Virus record (IMG/VR): IMGVR_UViG_3300045973_000618
Location: 1-40,617 of that record
Length of the DNA: 40,617 bases
Reading direction: 5' to 3' (one strand)
DNA from: a virus
The position numbers and the translations under genes are program-made. Under the pieces are notes generated by a model. It searched no databases and had not been told where the DNA came from. It saw only the letters and a program-made list of their open reading frames with translations. Below are positions 12,158 through 19,172 of this stretch, piece by piece. Position 1 is the first letter of the stretch, and the number at the start of each line of letters is the position of its first letter.

Positions 12158-12212
12158 TTCCCGCAAGGGAATGGCGATGGTGCCCCGATCCGCAAGGATG
12201 AAACATCAGGGG
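12158..12212 (+). ncRNA. Tandem GCAA-tetraloop RNA element
   Basis: Directly after the Tad1-like stop, TTCCC/GGGAA closes a GCAA loop (12158-12171), and ATCC/GGAT closes another GCAA loop (12188-12199), with CCCC (12183-12186) and GGGG (12209-12212) able to form an outer stem. An alternative pairing GATG/CATC (12197-12207) competes with the second hairpin. Twin GNRA loops suggest a folded RNA that may have tertiary contacts. It sits before the ribosome site of the next gene. Confidence 0.5.
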
Positions 12213-12262
12213 ATTAAATGGGGAAGATGACCCGGCCAGCGCATTTTGTAAGGAGAACTGAA

Positions 12263-12493
12263 ATGGCGTGCCTGAGCTGCGAAGGAAAAGGATGGGTCGA
12301 AGAGTACCGCGGGGAATCCGCAAGGTTCACGCCGATCCTGAAGCAGTGCCCGCAACGATGCAACATCACCGGATACAGCGACGAGGTTCAGCGGAGACTG
12401 GCGCCCGGAAACGTCACCGAGAGCGAGATCTTGATCCCGCGCCCAGTCTTCCGGACTGCGAAGGTTTACGAATTTAAGAGGGAAGACAAATGA
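12263..12493 (+). CDS. Small zinc-finger-like protein
   Basis: A 76-residue protein from ATG 12263, seven bases after AAGGAG; the upstream ATG 12218 is possible but less supported. It opens with CLSCEGKGW and has CPQRC further on, resembling one repeat of a DnaJ-type CxxCxGxG finger. It overlaps the next start (ATGA). Function unknown. Confidence 0.6.
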   Translation: MACLSCEGKGWVEEYRGESARFTPILKQCPQRCNITGYSDEVQRRLAPGNVTESEILIPRPVFRTAKVYEFKREDK

Positions 12494-12735
12494 AGCACGA
12501 AATCAAAATCTGGCCGGTTCACTTTGAACGGGTTCTCGATGGGACAAAGACGTTCGAGATCCGGAACAACGACAGAGCGTACCAGATGGGCGATACCGTG
12601 GTGTTGAAAGAGTGGATTGAGTCAGACAGATTGGGGATGCCCCCGGCCTACAGTGGGAGAGAAAAGCATTTTAAGATCGGCGTGGTCTATCCGCTCGACG
12701 AGAACATGGTCGTCTTCGCGTTGGTTAATCCATGA
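12490..12735 (+). CDS. DUF3850 (ASCH/PUA-like) protein
   Basis: An 81-residue protein beginning MKHEIKIWPVHFERVLDG, then KTFEIRNNDRAYQMGDTVVL. This pattern is typical of DUF3850, a small ASCH/PUA-like beta barrel common in phages and thought to bind RNA or modified nucleotides. It overlaps both neighbours. No biochemical role is established for this subgroup, so function is left open. Confidence 0.75.
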   Translation: MKHEIKIWPVHFERVLDGTKTFEIRNNDRAYQMGDTVVLKEWIESDRLGMPPAYSGREKHFKIGVVYPLDENMVVFALVNP

Positions 12736-12974
12736 GCATCTACAAGGTCACGGCAAAGGCCAGACCGAACTGGCGCCAGATCCGATGGAAGGTGTCGAAC
12801 GCATTGCTCGATCTGGCCCGGTGGATCTATCCTGAGAACCCTGAAGTGAAGGCGTTCTTCATGCAAATGGTGATGGACCAGATGATCGCGGGCAAAGCGG
12901 TGATGCGGGTGGATCCGCACAGGTTTGACGGCAAAGAAGGCCCCGGTCTGGAACCACTCAGCGACATCAAATAG
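12732..12974 (+). CDS. Hypothetical protein, end of early operon
   Basis: An 80-residue helical protein starting in the previous stop (ATGA). It has an amphipathic tryptophan-containing stretch (WKVSNALLDLARWIYP) and a methionine-rich helix (FFMQMVMDQMIAGKAVM). No family recognised. It is the last gene of the rightward operon, followed by hairpins and a terminator. Confidence 0.55.
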   Translation: MSIYKVTAKARPNWRQIRWKVSNALLDLARWIYPENPEVKAFFMQMVMDQMIAGKAVMRVDPHRFDGKEGPGLEPLSDIK

Positions 12975-13010
12975 AGAAGGGGTGTAGGCTTTCACCCACA
13001 CCCCCAACCT

Positions 13011-13031
13011 ACACTTGAATGGTTCAAGTGT
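13011..13031. terminator. Perfect 9-bp inverted repeat, possible terminator or processing hairpin
   Basis: ACACTTGAA, loop TGG, TTCAAGTGT. No T-run follows on either strand, so it is not a classical intrinsic terminator; it overlaps a competing upstream pairing and may act as a 3' end stabiliser. Confidence 0.35.
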
Positions 13032-13108
13032 TAACTCATCTGAATAATTTGAGTATTTCGTAAATAATTAACCGTGCCGCAAGAAGGTGCTGGATAACCA
13101 GAGCCATC

Positions 13109-13136
13109 TTGACTAATATCAGTATCAGCATAAAGA
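13109..13136 (+). promoter_or_regulatory. Candidate promoter for a short transcript
   Basis: TTGACT (13109-13114) and TAAAGA (13131-13136) are separated by 16 bases. A transcript from here would end at the terminator at 13164-13200, giving a small RNA of about 55 bases. The -10 box is a weak match. Confidence 0.3.
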
Positions 13137-13163
13137 CCTGTCTCTTTCTTTGGAGATTGGTGC

Positions 13164-13200
13164 AAGGCCGCTGATGTTCCACCATCAGAGGCCTTTTTCT
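13164..13200 (+). terminator. Strong intrinsic terminator of the early operon
   Basis: AAGGCC (13164-13169) pairs with GGCCTT (13190-13195) and CTGATG (13171-13176) with CATCAG (13183-13188), with one G-A mismatch between and a six-base loop. Five Ts follow (13194-13198). It lies 190 bases past the last early gene and would stop rightward transcription before the late genes. Confidence 0.75.
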
Positions 13201-13241
13201 TGATAAGGTTCCAAGTTCCTGATCAAGCCGGCAAAGGCAAC

Positions 13242-13277
13242 AAACCTTTACCCCCTGAAAACACCATAAAAAGGTTT
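13242..13277. repeat. Inverted repeat AAACCTTT/AAAGGTTT
   Basis: An 8-bp perfect inverted repeat with a 20-base spacer in the AT-rich segment. It might end leftward transcription past the tRNA-like gene, though GC content of the stem is low. Confidence 0.3.
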
Positions 13278-13413
13278 ACAAGTCAAAAAAGTGGCCAATG
13301 TTTATTTTCACTAAAAAATATTGAGGGGGTGGATTTATTCACTGTTTTGTGGGGGTGCGACAAAATTGGTTAATCGTGGCCATTCGTGGATATTTGTGGC
13401 CATTTTCAAGAGG

Positions 13414-13496
13414 CAGTCGGGGCAGGAATCGAACCTGCGACCTCCGCAGCCAGGTATCCCCAGCCATGGCGCTCTGAGCCACTGAGCTACCCGACC
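13414..13496 (-). tRNA. tRNA-like gene with an abnormal anticodon arm (possibly Pro, GGG)
   Basis: On the minus strand: acceptor GGTCGGG pairs with CCCGACT, TA at 8-9, D-arm GCTC/GAGC with a GG-containing loop, and a perfect T-arm GCAGG/CCTGC around TTCGATT. The part between D-stem and T-stem is 32 bases, about nine more than normal. The best anticodon arm is GCCA(T)GG/CCTGGC with a nine-base loop CTGGGGATA; U33-GGG would suggest proline. The extra sequence looks like an imperfect 14-base duplication (TGGCTGGGGATACC, TGGCTGCGGAGGTC). CCA is not encoded (CCT). It may be a degenerate tRNA or an unusual functional one. It follows the lysozyme gene by three bases. Confidence 0.65.
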
Positions 13497-13499
13497 ACT

Positions 13500-13910
13500 T
13501 TAAACCCCAGACCTCATCTTCTCCGCGAGCTCGACGGCACGCTTGCCGACCTGACCCGCCCACTTCGAACTCAGCATCTGCTTCGCGGCATCTTCCCAGT
13601 CCTGCCGCTTGATCGCTTCGATCATCTGGGTGAACCCCTTGATGCCGGCGACCCCCATGTTGAAGGCCATGTTCGCGACCACGATCTGCCGCTTCTCACC
13701 GATCCGTTGGTACCAGGCGAACTCCTTCTTCAGTGCTGTGTCGACTCTTGAGATGTCGTTATTGAGAAGCATGAAGGCTTCGAGATCCGAGATTCCGACA
13801 TCGTCGAGGTTCCTGCCGCATCCGATCGTGAGCTTCCCGACTGAATCGCGGTACGGTTTCAATTTCACTCCTTCATGCCTGATCAGCATGTCCCGGAGTT
13901 CAGAGATCAC
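13500..13910 (-). CDS. Endolysin, T4-type lysozyme (GH24)
   Basis: A 136-residue muramidase. The family triad is visible near the N-terminus: Glu13 in RHEGVKLKPYRDSVG, Asp22 (YRD) and Thr28 in LTIGCGRNL. It cleaves the N-acetylmuramic acid to N-acetylglucosamine bond in peptidoglycan for lysis. No signal sequence, so it depends on the holin-like proteins upstream in the same operon for release. Its start overlaps the end of the single-span protein gene by four bases. Confidence 0.92.
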   Translation of the reverse strand: MISELRDMLIRHEGVKLKPYRDSVGKLTIGCGRNLDDVGISDLEAFMLLNNDISRVDTALKKEFAWYQRIGEKRQIVVANMAFNMGVAGIKGFTQMIEAIKRQDWEDAAKQMLSSKWAGQVGKRAVELAEKMRSGV

Positions 13911-14188
13911 GGCGCCCCCGGTTCCGGCTGATCCACCTCATCCTGATTCTTCTTCGCCTGGTCCTGCTCGTACTGCTGTTTGGCGCGTTGTCGCTCAAGC
14001 GCCACAATTGACCGCAGAGCGAAGAACAGACACGCAAGCAGTATGATCTTCACCCCGGCCACGATCGAGGCGAAGGTGCCAGTCCCGGCTGTCGTGATGA
14101 CCTTCCAGAGATCATTGAGCTGCGCCGATGTGACAGGCGAGTCCGGGACCTTGGGATAAACGAATCTCGGATCTTCAAGCGGGCTCAT
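13907..14188 (-). CDS. Single-span membrane protein of the lysis cassette
   Basis: A 93-residue protein. One hydrophobic helix ([17 protein letters not shown], about 47-63) is followed by a charged, glutamine-rich helix ([20 protein letters not shown]) and an acidic proline tail. An N-out or N-in orientation cannot be settled. Directly before the lysozyme gene, it may be a holin partner or an inner-membrane spanin; neither has a decisive motif here. It overlaps both neighbours. Confidence 0.6.
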   Translation of the reverse strand: MSPLEDPRFVYPKVPDSPVTSAQLNDLWKVITTAGTGTFASIVAGVKIILLACLFFALRSIVALERQRAKQQYEQDQAKKNQDEVDQPEPGAP

Positions 14189-14435
14189 AAGACTTCTCGA
14201 AAATGTCGGGCTTGCAGGGATAGAATTCCCCGTTCACACCCTTGATGATCCAATCCCCGACGCTCGCGGACATTTGACCCTCAAGTGTGTCGATAATCAG
14301 CACATCGTCGTCAGTACCCGGCCCGGGTCCATAGATGAATGAGCGCCACTTCCCACCCCAGACACACAGGTCGGAATAGTTCCGGCCCGTCCACTGGACG
14401 GCTTCGATCACTACCGGCTTCTTCCTGAATTTCAT
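14175..14435 (-). CDS. Conserved phage protein of unknown function
   Basis: An 86-residue protein. ATG 14435 is chosen because GGAGG lies eight bases ahead; ATG 14450 is too close to it. The sequence [17 protein letters not shown], then [18 protein letters not shown] and [16 protein letters not shown], belongs to a widespread phage family whose role is unknown. Its end overlaps the next gene by 14 bases. Confidence 0.75.
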   Translation of the reverse strand: MKFRKKPVVIEAVQWTGRNYSDLCVWGGKWRSFIYGPGPGTDDDVLIIDTLEGQMSASVGDWIIKGVNGEFYPCKPDIFEKSYEPA

Positions 14436-14450
14436 AATGGTATCCTCCAT

Positions 14451-15113
14451 TTAAAAACCCACCGAATTGAAACGCATGTTGTGACTCTCGCTGAATGCTT
14501 GAACCTTTGTCGGATCGCCCTTGATTTCGACCGCGGTCTTCTTCTTATATTCCTTCCACTCTCCCTGATCGAACACCATGGAGGTCTCGGCATGTTCTCC
14601 GAGTATCAGGAAGGTCCGCTTCTTTTTGGTCATGAAGTAGGCGGTCTCCCGCTGGACGTAGGCCTGATCGACCACCTTGATCCGGGTTTCCCACTTGGCA
14701 GAGACCGGGAAGTCGCGGTCACCCGGCAGGACTTCGCCGATGCAGATGAATGATCGGAGCGTTGAGAATTTGTCTGGGGTGATGACGAACGAGAACTCTT
14801 GACCCTTCTCGACTGAGAACGATTGAGAGACCCCGAGGTCCTTCGTGCAAGCGAGCTGCAGGGTGTACGAGTAGGGACGCGGATCCATCCGGAAGGTGAC
14901 AGGCTCGTCGGACTTCACTCGTTTGGAGCAGAGGCCCGGGATGCCGTCGGTGTCCTTGCAGATCTTCCCGTTGATGAACACCGGAAACTCTGGACTGTCA
15001 GCCTGGGCCGATACCAGGAACCCGGAGTCATCCGAGTAGGGGATTGTCGTGCAGGCCAAAAATATAGCCACAAAGGCTATAATGCCGAGGGGCCACCGTC
15101 TCTCTTTTTCCAT
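14451..15113 (-). CDS. Exported protein, possible lipoprotein, of the lysis region
   Basis: A 220-residue protein from ATG 15113 (MEKERRWPLGIIAFVAIFLAC). The N-terminus is a membrane signal; the LAC at its end is a possible but imperfect lipobox. Two or three cysteines and mostly beta-strand sequence follow (FPVFINGKICKD, SYTLQLACTKDLG). It overlaps the holin-like gene by 37 bases. Outer-membrane spanin or a surface protein are possible, without a clear family. Confidence 0.6.
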   Translation of the reverse strand: MEKERRWPLGIIAFVAIFLACTTIPYSDDSGFLVSAQADSPEFPVFINGKICKDTDGIPGLCSKRVKSDEPVTFRMDPRPYSYTLQLACTKDLGVSQSFSVEKGQEFSFVITPDKFSTLRSFICIGEVLPGDRDFPVSAKWETRIKVVDQAYVQRETAYFMTKKKRTFLILGEHAETSMVFDQGEWKEYKKKTAVEIKGDPTKVQAFSESHNMRFNSVGF

Positions 15114-15298
15114 GTGATTTGAATCCTGTTTGTGGTTACGAACCGGAGACCAACGAAAACAGCCGCAATCAGCGGCAGCAGCTCTTCGATGTGGTCTCTG
15201 ATCCAAGGTTTGGAAGATGGGAAGGCGATCTGAACCGCAGCGATCAACACCGCGGCCCAGATCGTTTTCGAATATGCGGGGTTCTTCCCCTCTCCCAT
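15077..15298 (-). CDS. Holin-like two-span membrane protein
   Basis: A 73-residue protein with two hydrophobic stretches, TIWAAVLIAAVQIAF and LLPLIAAVFVGLRFV, an intervening basic turn and a charged C-terminus (ITWKKRDGG). Size and layout suit class II holins, which form lesions in the inner membrane and release the lysozyme. It begins one base inside the previous gene's stop. Confidence 0.7.
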   Translation of the reverse strand: MGEGKNPAYSKTIWAAVLIAAVQIAFPSSKPWIRDHIEELLPLIAAVFVGLRFVTTNRIQITWKKRDGGPSAL

Positions 15299-15567
15299 CA
15301 GGCCTGGGGGATTGCGGGTTCCATCAGAGCGGCGATGCCGTCCGACAGAGGGTTCATGACGGCCTTCATGAATGCGGCCTTGTCTTCCTTCATTTCGGCA
15401 GGAAGCTGCTCGATGCCGTCGATTGCTTTGGCGAGAGCGGGCAGCTCTTCCGCGGCGATCTGAACGATCGGCTTCTTGGCTTTGATGGCCTTCAAGAGGT
15501 CGGACACGAGTGTGCCAACTTCATGGGTTTCTTTGGACACTTCAACGGAAATCGTAATTTTTGACAT
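15298..15567 (-). CDS. Hypothetical helical phage protein
   Basis: An 89-residue protein with a strong ribosome site (AGGAG). It begins MSKITISVEVSKETHEVG and is otherwise helical (VSDLLKAIKAKKPIVQIA, LPALAKAIDGIEQLP). Similar proteins occur near phage lysis genes but their role is unknown. An AAACTAAC motif lies 31 bases upstream of its start. Confidence 0.6.
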   Translation of the reverse strand: MSKITISVEVSKETHEVGTLVSDLLKAIKAKKPIVQIAAEELPALAKAIDGIEQLPAEMKEDKAAFMKAVMNPLSDGIAALMEPAIPQA

Positions 15568-15598
15568 GGTAGTCTCCTATGATCGAAGACTATGGTCG

Positions 15599-15610
15599 GG
15601 CTGTTAGTTT
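15599..15610 (-). promoter_or_regulatory. Late leader motif AAACTAACAGCC, copy 1
   Basis: Minus-strand AAACTAACAGCC, 31 bases before the start at 15567, in a 64-base gap. The same core occurs at 20517-20527 and 38641-38652 at similar distances from starts. Confidence 0.4.
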
Positions 15611-15631
15611 ACGACTCAAACCGATCGGACC

Positions 15632-15925
15632 CTATTCTCCGATCTTCACGATCTTATATTTCATCCCCATTGCCCCGATCATCTGGGCGACGTTGACCTT
15701 GATCTCTCCGACATCTTTTCTGGATTGTGACTGCTCTGCTTTCAGTGCATTCAATTCCTTGTCGAAGGATGCCCACTCCCGCTCATCGGCGCTCACATGG
15801 TTCTCGATCTTCGCGACCCACCCACCCACGGCGAGGATGACCAGAATGAGGACGGCGACCACGGAATAGATCAGACGCATTATACGCTGGAACGATTTCG
15901 TGATGATGATCTGATCCTCTGACAT
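15632..15925 (-). CDS. Single-span protein with periplasmic-type coiled coil
   Basis: A 97-residue protein. A hydrophobic helix (LIYSVVAVLILVILAVGGW) is followed by a coiled-coil region (WASFDKELNALKAEQSQSRK). This layout fits an inner-membrane spanin or an XhlA-like lysis accessory. The outer-membrane partner could be the tiny lipoprotein at 16402, but that is a guess from position. ATG has GGAG just upstream. Confidence 0.6.
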   Translation of the reverse strand: MSEDQIIITKSFQRIMRLIYSVVAVLILVILAVGGWVAKIENHVSADEREWASFDKELNALKAEQSQSRKDVGEIKVNVAQMIGAMGMKYKIVKIGE

Positions 15926-16405
15926 TTAAAACTCCTTCAGCCTGAAAAATAGTCCGACCATGTCACGGCCTTGATTTGGCAATTTCAGCCCACCATTGCT
16001 GAAATGGACCCATTTCACGCCCACCGTTGAGAACCCTCCCTGCAGCCCACACCCAAACTCTGGATTGAATTCCCAATTGCTCGACAGCTCTGTATCAGTG
16101 TTTGAGATCCACGCCGGACCCACGCCGAGAAAACAATACGCGCCAGTGTTCGGGATCCACACCTCAACACCCATCGGGACTGAAAGGTAATACGAAGGGA
16201 CGCCAGCGCCGCCGATCCAACCACCTACCTGCGGCTTCGCGTACATCGTATCTCCACCGTGGAAGGTGTATCCAAGGCTTGCAGTGCGCTCAAACGGCTG
16301 ATGCTGAAAGGTTCCCTTGCCGATCCCGACGAACCCGGAGAATTCTGCGTAAGCCGGTTCGCAGGAGCAGAGAAGCAACAGAATCAGAGCGAGTAGAGTC
16401 TTCAT
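15926..16405 (-). CDS. PagL-like lipid A 3-O-deacylase (outer-membrane barrel)
   Basis: A 159-residue protein with a signal peptide ending AYA-EFSG (around residue 20). The rest alternates aromatic beta-strands and ends in FFRLKEF, a typical barrel C-terminus. The key stretch WVHFSNGGLKLPNQGRD carries the PagL signature: His, Ser two residues on, and an acid (Asp) fourteen residues after His, where PagL has Glu. PagL removes an acyl chain from lipid A. On a phage it may remodel LPS, blocking superinfection or aiding release. It sits in a cluster of exported proteins. Confidence 0.65.
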   Translation of the reverse strand: MKTLLALILLLLCSCEPAYAEFSGFVGIGKGTFQHQPFERTASLGYTFHGGDTMYAKPQVGGWIGGAGVPSYYLSVPMGVEVWIPNTGAYCFLGVGPAWISNTDTELSSNWEFNPEFGCGLQGGFSTVGVKWVHFSNGGLKLPNQGRDMVGLFFRLKEF

Positions 16406-16518
16406 GGCTTCTCACATTCATAGTAGTTTTGAGCCTTCTCCACGCAGTTCTTCATCATGAACTTCGAGGTGGAGCAGCCCACCAAACCGAACAGACAGAG
16501 AATGATTACCAGTTTCAT
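16402..16518 (-). CDS. Tiny lipoprotein (38 residues)
   Basis: A frame too small for usual gene calls: MKLVIILCLFGLVGC with lipobox LVGC, then STSKFMMKNCVEKAQNYYEC. It has GGGGGAT before ATG 16518 and its stop overlaps the PagL-like start (ATGA). The mature peptide would be about 24 residues with two more cysteines. It could be an outer-membrane spanin-like lipoprotein or a helper of the PagL-like protein; function is unproven. Confidence 0.6.
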   Translation of the reverse strand: MKLVIILCLFGLVGCSTSKFMMKNCVEKAQNYYECEKP

Positions 16519-16538
16519 AAATCCCCCTTGAATTGACA

Positions 16539-19172
16539 TCATCGTGGCCCCACACAAATGACCTTGAACGCCACGTCAGCAACCGCAACAGATGTGTTGT
16601 ATGTTGAAATTCTCACAGCCGTTGACGACTCGGTGTTGATTGCAATCCAACGCAAGGCATTACCGTTTGGCGTGAACGTGCATGAAGGTGTCGCGCTGAA
16701 TATTCCTGTTGCGATGTTCAGAGTATAATCGCCAGTTCCGGTATGGGTGATTGCAGAACCAGTCAGCCACGTTCCGGTCTGGGCATTGATTGTCCCATCG
16801 CTTGCAATGCTCGCCCTCTCCACCCTCTCAAGCCCCGAAGAGTTTGAAGTCACCGACCCGACGAGAAGCGGAGCCGGAGTGTTCTGTGAGATATTGACGA
16901 CAGACCACTCAAGATTTCCATATACCGTTGTGGCGTTGGCATTATTCGAGGTCCTGATTCTTATGGTGGTAGCCGCCGTAGAGGTTGAGGTGTAGACCCC
17001 GCACATTTTGAAAGATGTTTCATATCCACCCGTCCCGGTTATCCGAGGAATGGCGTCGATCACAACCGGAGCGGTGTCGCTCAAATCCATCGTAATGGTG
17101 TTGCCCGTATTTGAGTTAGCCGCCGATCCACCCGCGCAAACGAGGTATTTGTTCCCGACTTTTGAAGGGGTGAAGATTATTCCGGGTAATTTATCGCTTC
17201 CTGAAACGTAGCTAGTCACAGTACCAAAATTGGAATTTGTTCTCTCGGTGAATGCGCATGTGGCGTCAGCGGTGGGGTCTCCAAGTGCGGCATTTGTCCT
17301 AGCCCACGAACAAGTGTTGTCATGATACCCGCTCCAACTTTGTGCGGTTTGATCGGGACGCACCGCTGTCTGTGTGTCGTAAAATTCATAAATAATAATC
17401 AAGCCAGAACCGCCAGCGCCACCCGCCGCGCCAGAAGTTCCCGCAGTTCCGGCGCCTCCTCCGGTTCCCACCGCATAAGAATAAGTCGCCGAGGGGTTTT
17501 CGATTATTGCATCAACATACCCGCCCGAACCGCCACCACCTCCGCCGAACCCGACCACTCCATTCCCAGTTCCGCCGCCACCACCACCACCACCCGTATT
17601 CGTTTGACCCGCACCACCGGCGTCGGGTCCGTTGCCCCTGCCTCCGTATCCCGCGCCACCCAAAGCGGATGACCCACCTATGCCCCCCGAGGGTGCGATT
17701 TGTGCGCCGTTGCTGTACGTTGTTTGGCTTCCGGATCCTCCTGGCAACGCCAGTCCTAGCGGCCCGGTGCCAAGCGATGATGTACCCCCGAGCCCATTGG
17801 CCCCGTTCGCAGTCCCGGCTGCGCCGCCGCCCGCGGATAGAAGCGATGAACCTAATGTTGTGGCACCACCGCCCGAACCTGCGCCCATGGACGAAGTCGC
17901 ACCACCTCCCGAACCGCCTCCGCCTCCTCCCACCATGCGAACCCGTATGAATTTAACACCGCTCGGAGTGGTGTAAGTTCCAGATCCGGATGTGAATTTC
18001 TGTATGGTCGGAGTCTTTGATCCGGTGGTTAAATCCGTGGAAGACCCCCACCGAACCACTCCGAAGTTGATGGCAGCACCGTTCCCGGCCGCAGCGATGC
18101 GGACTTTGTACACACCCGCACCACCACAGGGGTAATTGAAGAGATATTTTTTGTATGCGCTCGCGCTGTTTATCCCGGTCAGACTTTGTAAAACCGTCGA
18201 ACCGCTCATCAGGTTCAGTGTGTAAAGCGTTGCGTCACCGTAGATGGAGGCAGACACTTCACAGTTCCCGGTGATTTCGTTCTTCAGTGTCAGCGCAGCG
18301 GTTTCAACATAGTCAGCCGAACTTGCGGCGTTGAAAGCGAATGAAGCCACACCATTGATCTGGGTTCCTGCGGTAGTGTCTCGCGTAAATGTAGCGGTTC
18401 CAGATCCATTGGTCAGGGTCCATCCGCTTGCATCCGATGCGGCGCTTGGGTTCGCTACAGCATTATCCAGTCCAGAGCTTGCGGGAGTCCAGGACAGTCC
18501 GGTAGCCGAAGCCGAGTCTGATACGAGAACGTTTCCGTTTGAACCCGCCGCAATATTGCCATAAGCATTGGTGCCAGTCGCCGCGATCAACCCACCCTTT
18601 GCCGTTGCCGGCGCTAGCGCATTGAATCCGTTAGCTGCGGAGGTCTGCCCCGTTCCCCCGTTCCCAATCGCCACGGTCCCTGTGACATTGGAAGCGGTTC
18701 CGGTCGTGTTCTGGTTCAGTGTCGGAACATCTGTGGCTTGAATTGCGGACATGACCACATTGGTTCCGTTGCCTCTGAGATATTGAGTGGAGGTCACGGC
18801 GCCGGCGAGAGCGTTGATCGCAGTCTGTGCCGAGGTCGCTCCGGTCCCGCCGTTCCCGATCGCCACGGTCCCGGTCACGTTCGCTGCTGTTCCCGATGCG
18901 TTGCCGGTGAGATTGCCAGAGAAGGTTCCGGTCACGGTCCCGGTGAAGGTCGGAGAGGCGAGAGGTGCCAGACCCAGCCAGCTTGAACCGTTGTAATATT
19001 TCGGAGTTGAGTTCCCGGTGTTGAAGTATAGTCTTCCGATTGTCCCGGTCGGATCGGATGCCAGATTTTCCAGCCTCGCCCCCCCAAGTTGACCGTTGAT
19101 CGCGACCCCGTAGGCGGTCGTCGAAGCGAGGACCAGTCCCAACATGAACAATACGAATTTGTTTTTCATCAC
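16539..19172 (-). CDS. Secreted fibre-like protein with glycine-rich domain
   Basis: An 877-residue protein. It begins with a Sec signal peptide (FVLFMLGLVLASTTAYG), unusual for a tail protein. Next come two near copies of NVTGTVAIGNGGTG (about 100 and 165), as in many tail fibres, a beta-rich part, and a glycine-rich domain (about 415-600: VRMVGGGGGGSGGG and further G-runs) like the polyglycine sandwich of phage adhesins. The end has a repeat-poor beta region (TGDYTLNIATGIFSATPSC). It follows the tail fibre gene directly. It may be a receptor-binding tip, or a secreted surface adhesin. Confidence 0.65.
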   Translation of the reverse strand: MMKNKFVLFMLGLVLASTTAYGVAINGQLGGARLENLASDPTGTIGRLYFNTGNSTPKYYNGSSWLGLAPLASPTFTGTVTGTFSGNLTGNASGTAANVTGTVAIGNGGTGATSAQTAINALAGAVTSTQYLRGNGTNVVMSAIQATDVPTLNQNTTGTASNVTGTVAIGNGGTGQTSAANGFNALAPATAKGGLIAATGTNAYGNIAAGSNGNVLVSDSASATGLSWTPASSGLDNAVANPSAASDASGWTLTNGSGTATFTRDTTAGTQINGVASFAFNAASSADYVETAALTLKNEITGNCEVSASIYGDATLYTLNLMSGSTVLQSLTGINSASAYKKYLFNYPCGGAGVYKVRIAAAGNGAAINFGVVRWGSSTDLTTGSKTPTIQKFTSGSGTYTTPSGVKFIRVRMVGGGGGGSGGGATSSMGAGSGGGATTLGSSLLSAGGGAAGTANGANGLGGTSSLGTGPLGLALPGGSGSQTTYSNGAQIAPSGGIGGSSALGGAGYGGRGNGPDAGGAGQTNTGGGGGGGGTGNGVVGFGGGGGGSGGYVDAIIENPSATYSYAVGTGGGAGTAGTSGAAGGAGGSGLIIIYEFYDTQTAVRPDQTAQSWSGYHDNTCSWARTNAALGDPTADATCAFTERTNSNFGTVTSYVSGSDKLPGIIFTPSKVGNKYLVCAGGSAANSNTGNTITMDLSDTAPVVIDAIPRITGTGGYETSFKMCGVYTSTSTAATTIRIRTSNNANATTVYGNLEWSVVNISQNTPAPLLVGSVTSNSSGLERVERASIASDGTINAQTGTWLTGSAITHTGTGDYTLNIATGIFSATPSCTFTPNGNALRWIAINTESSTAVRISTYNTSVAVADVAFKVICVGPR

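Larger units (their letters stand above)
12975..13413. other. Intergenic region between converging operons
   Basis: No gene is supported here. It contains competing hairpins (GTGTAGG 12982-12988 with CCTACAC 13008-13014; ACACTTGAA 13011-13019 with TTCAAGTGT 13023-13031), a promoter-like pair and terminator at 13109-13200, an AAACCTTT/AAAGGTTT inverted repeat (13242-13277), and three GTGGCCA copies near 13290, 13377 and 13397. The AT-rich right half looks unlike the coding parts. Confidence 0.6.

Noticed and set aside
17400-17940. Repeat-rich segment in the secreted protein gene as non-coding repeat
   Set aside because: It is explained by glycine codons (GGN) of the glycine-rich domain in an unbroken frame.
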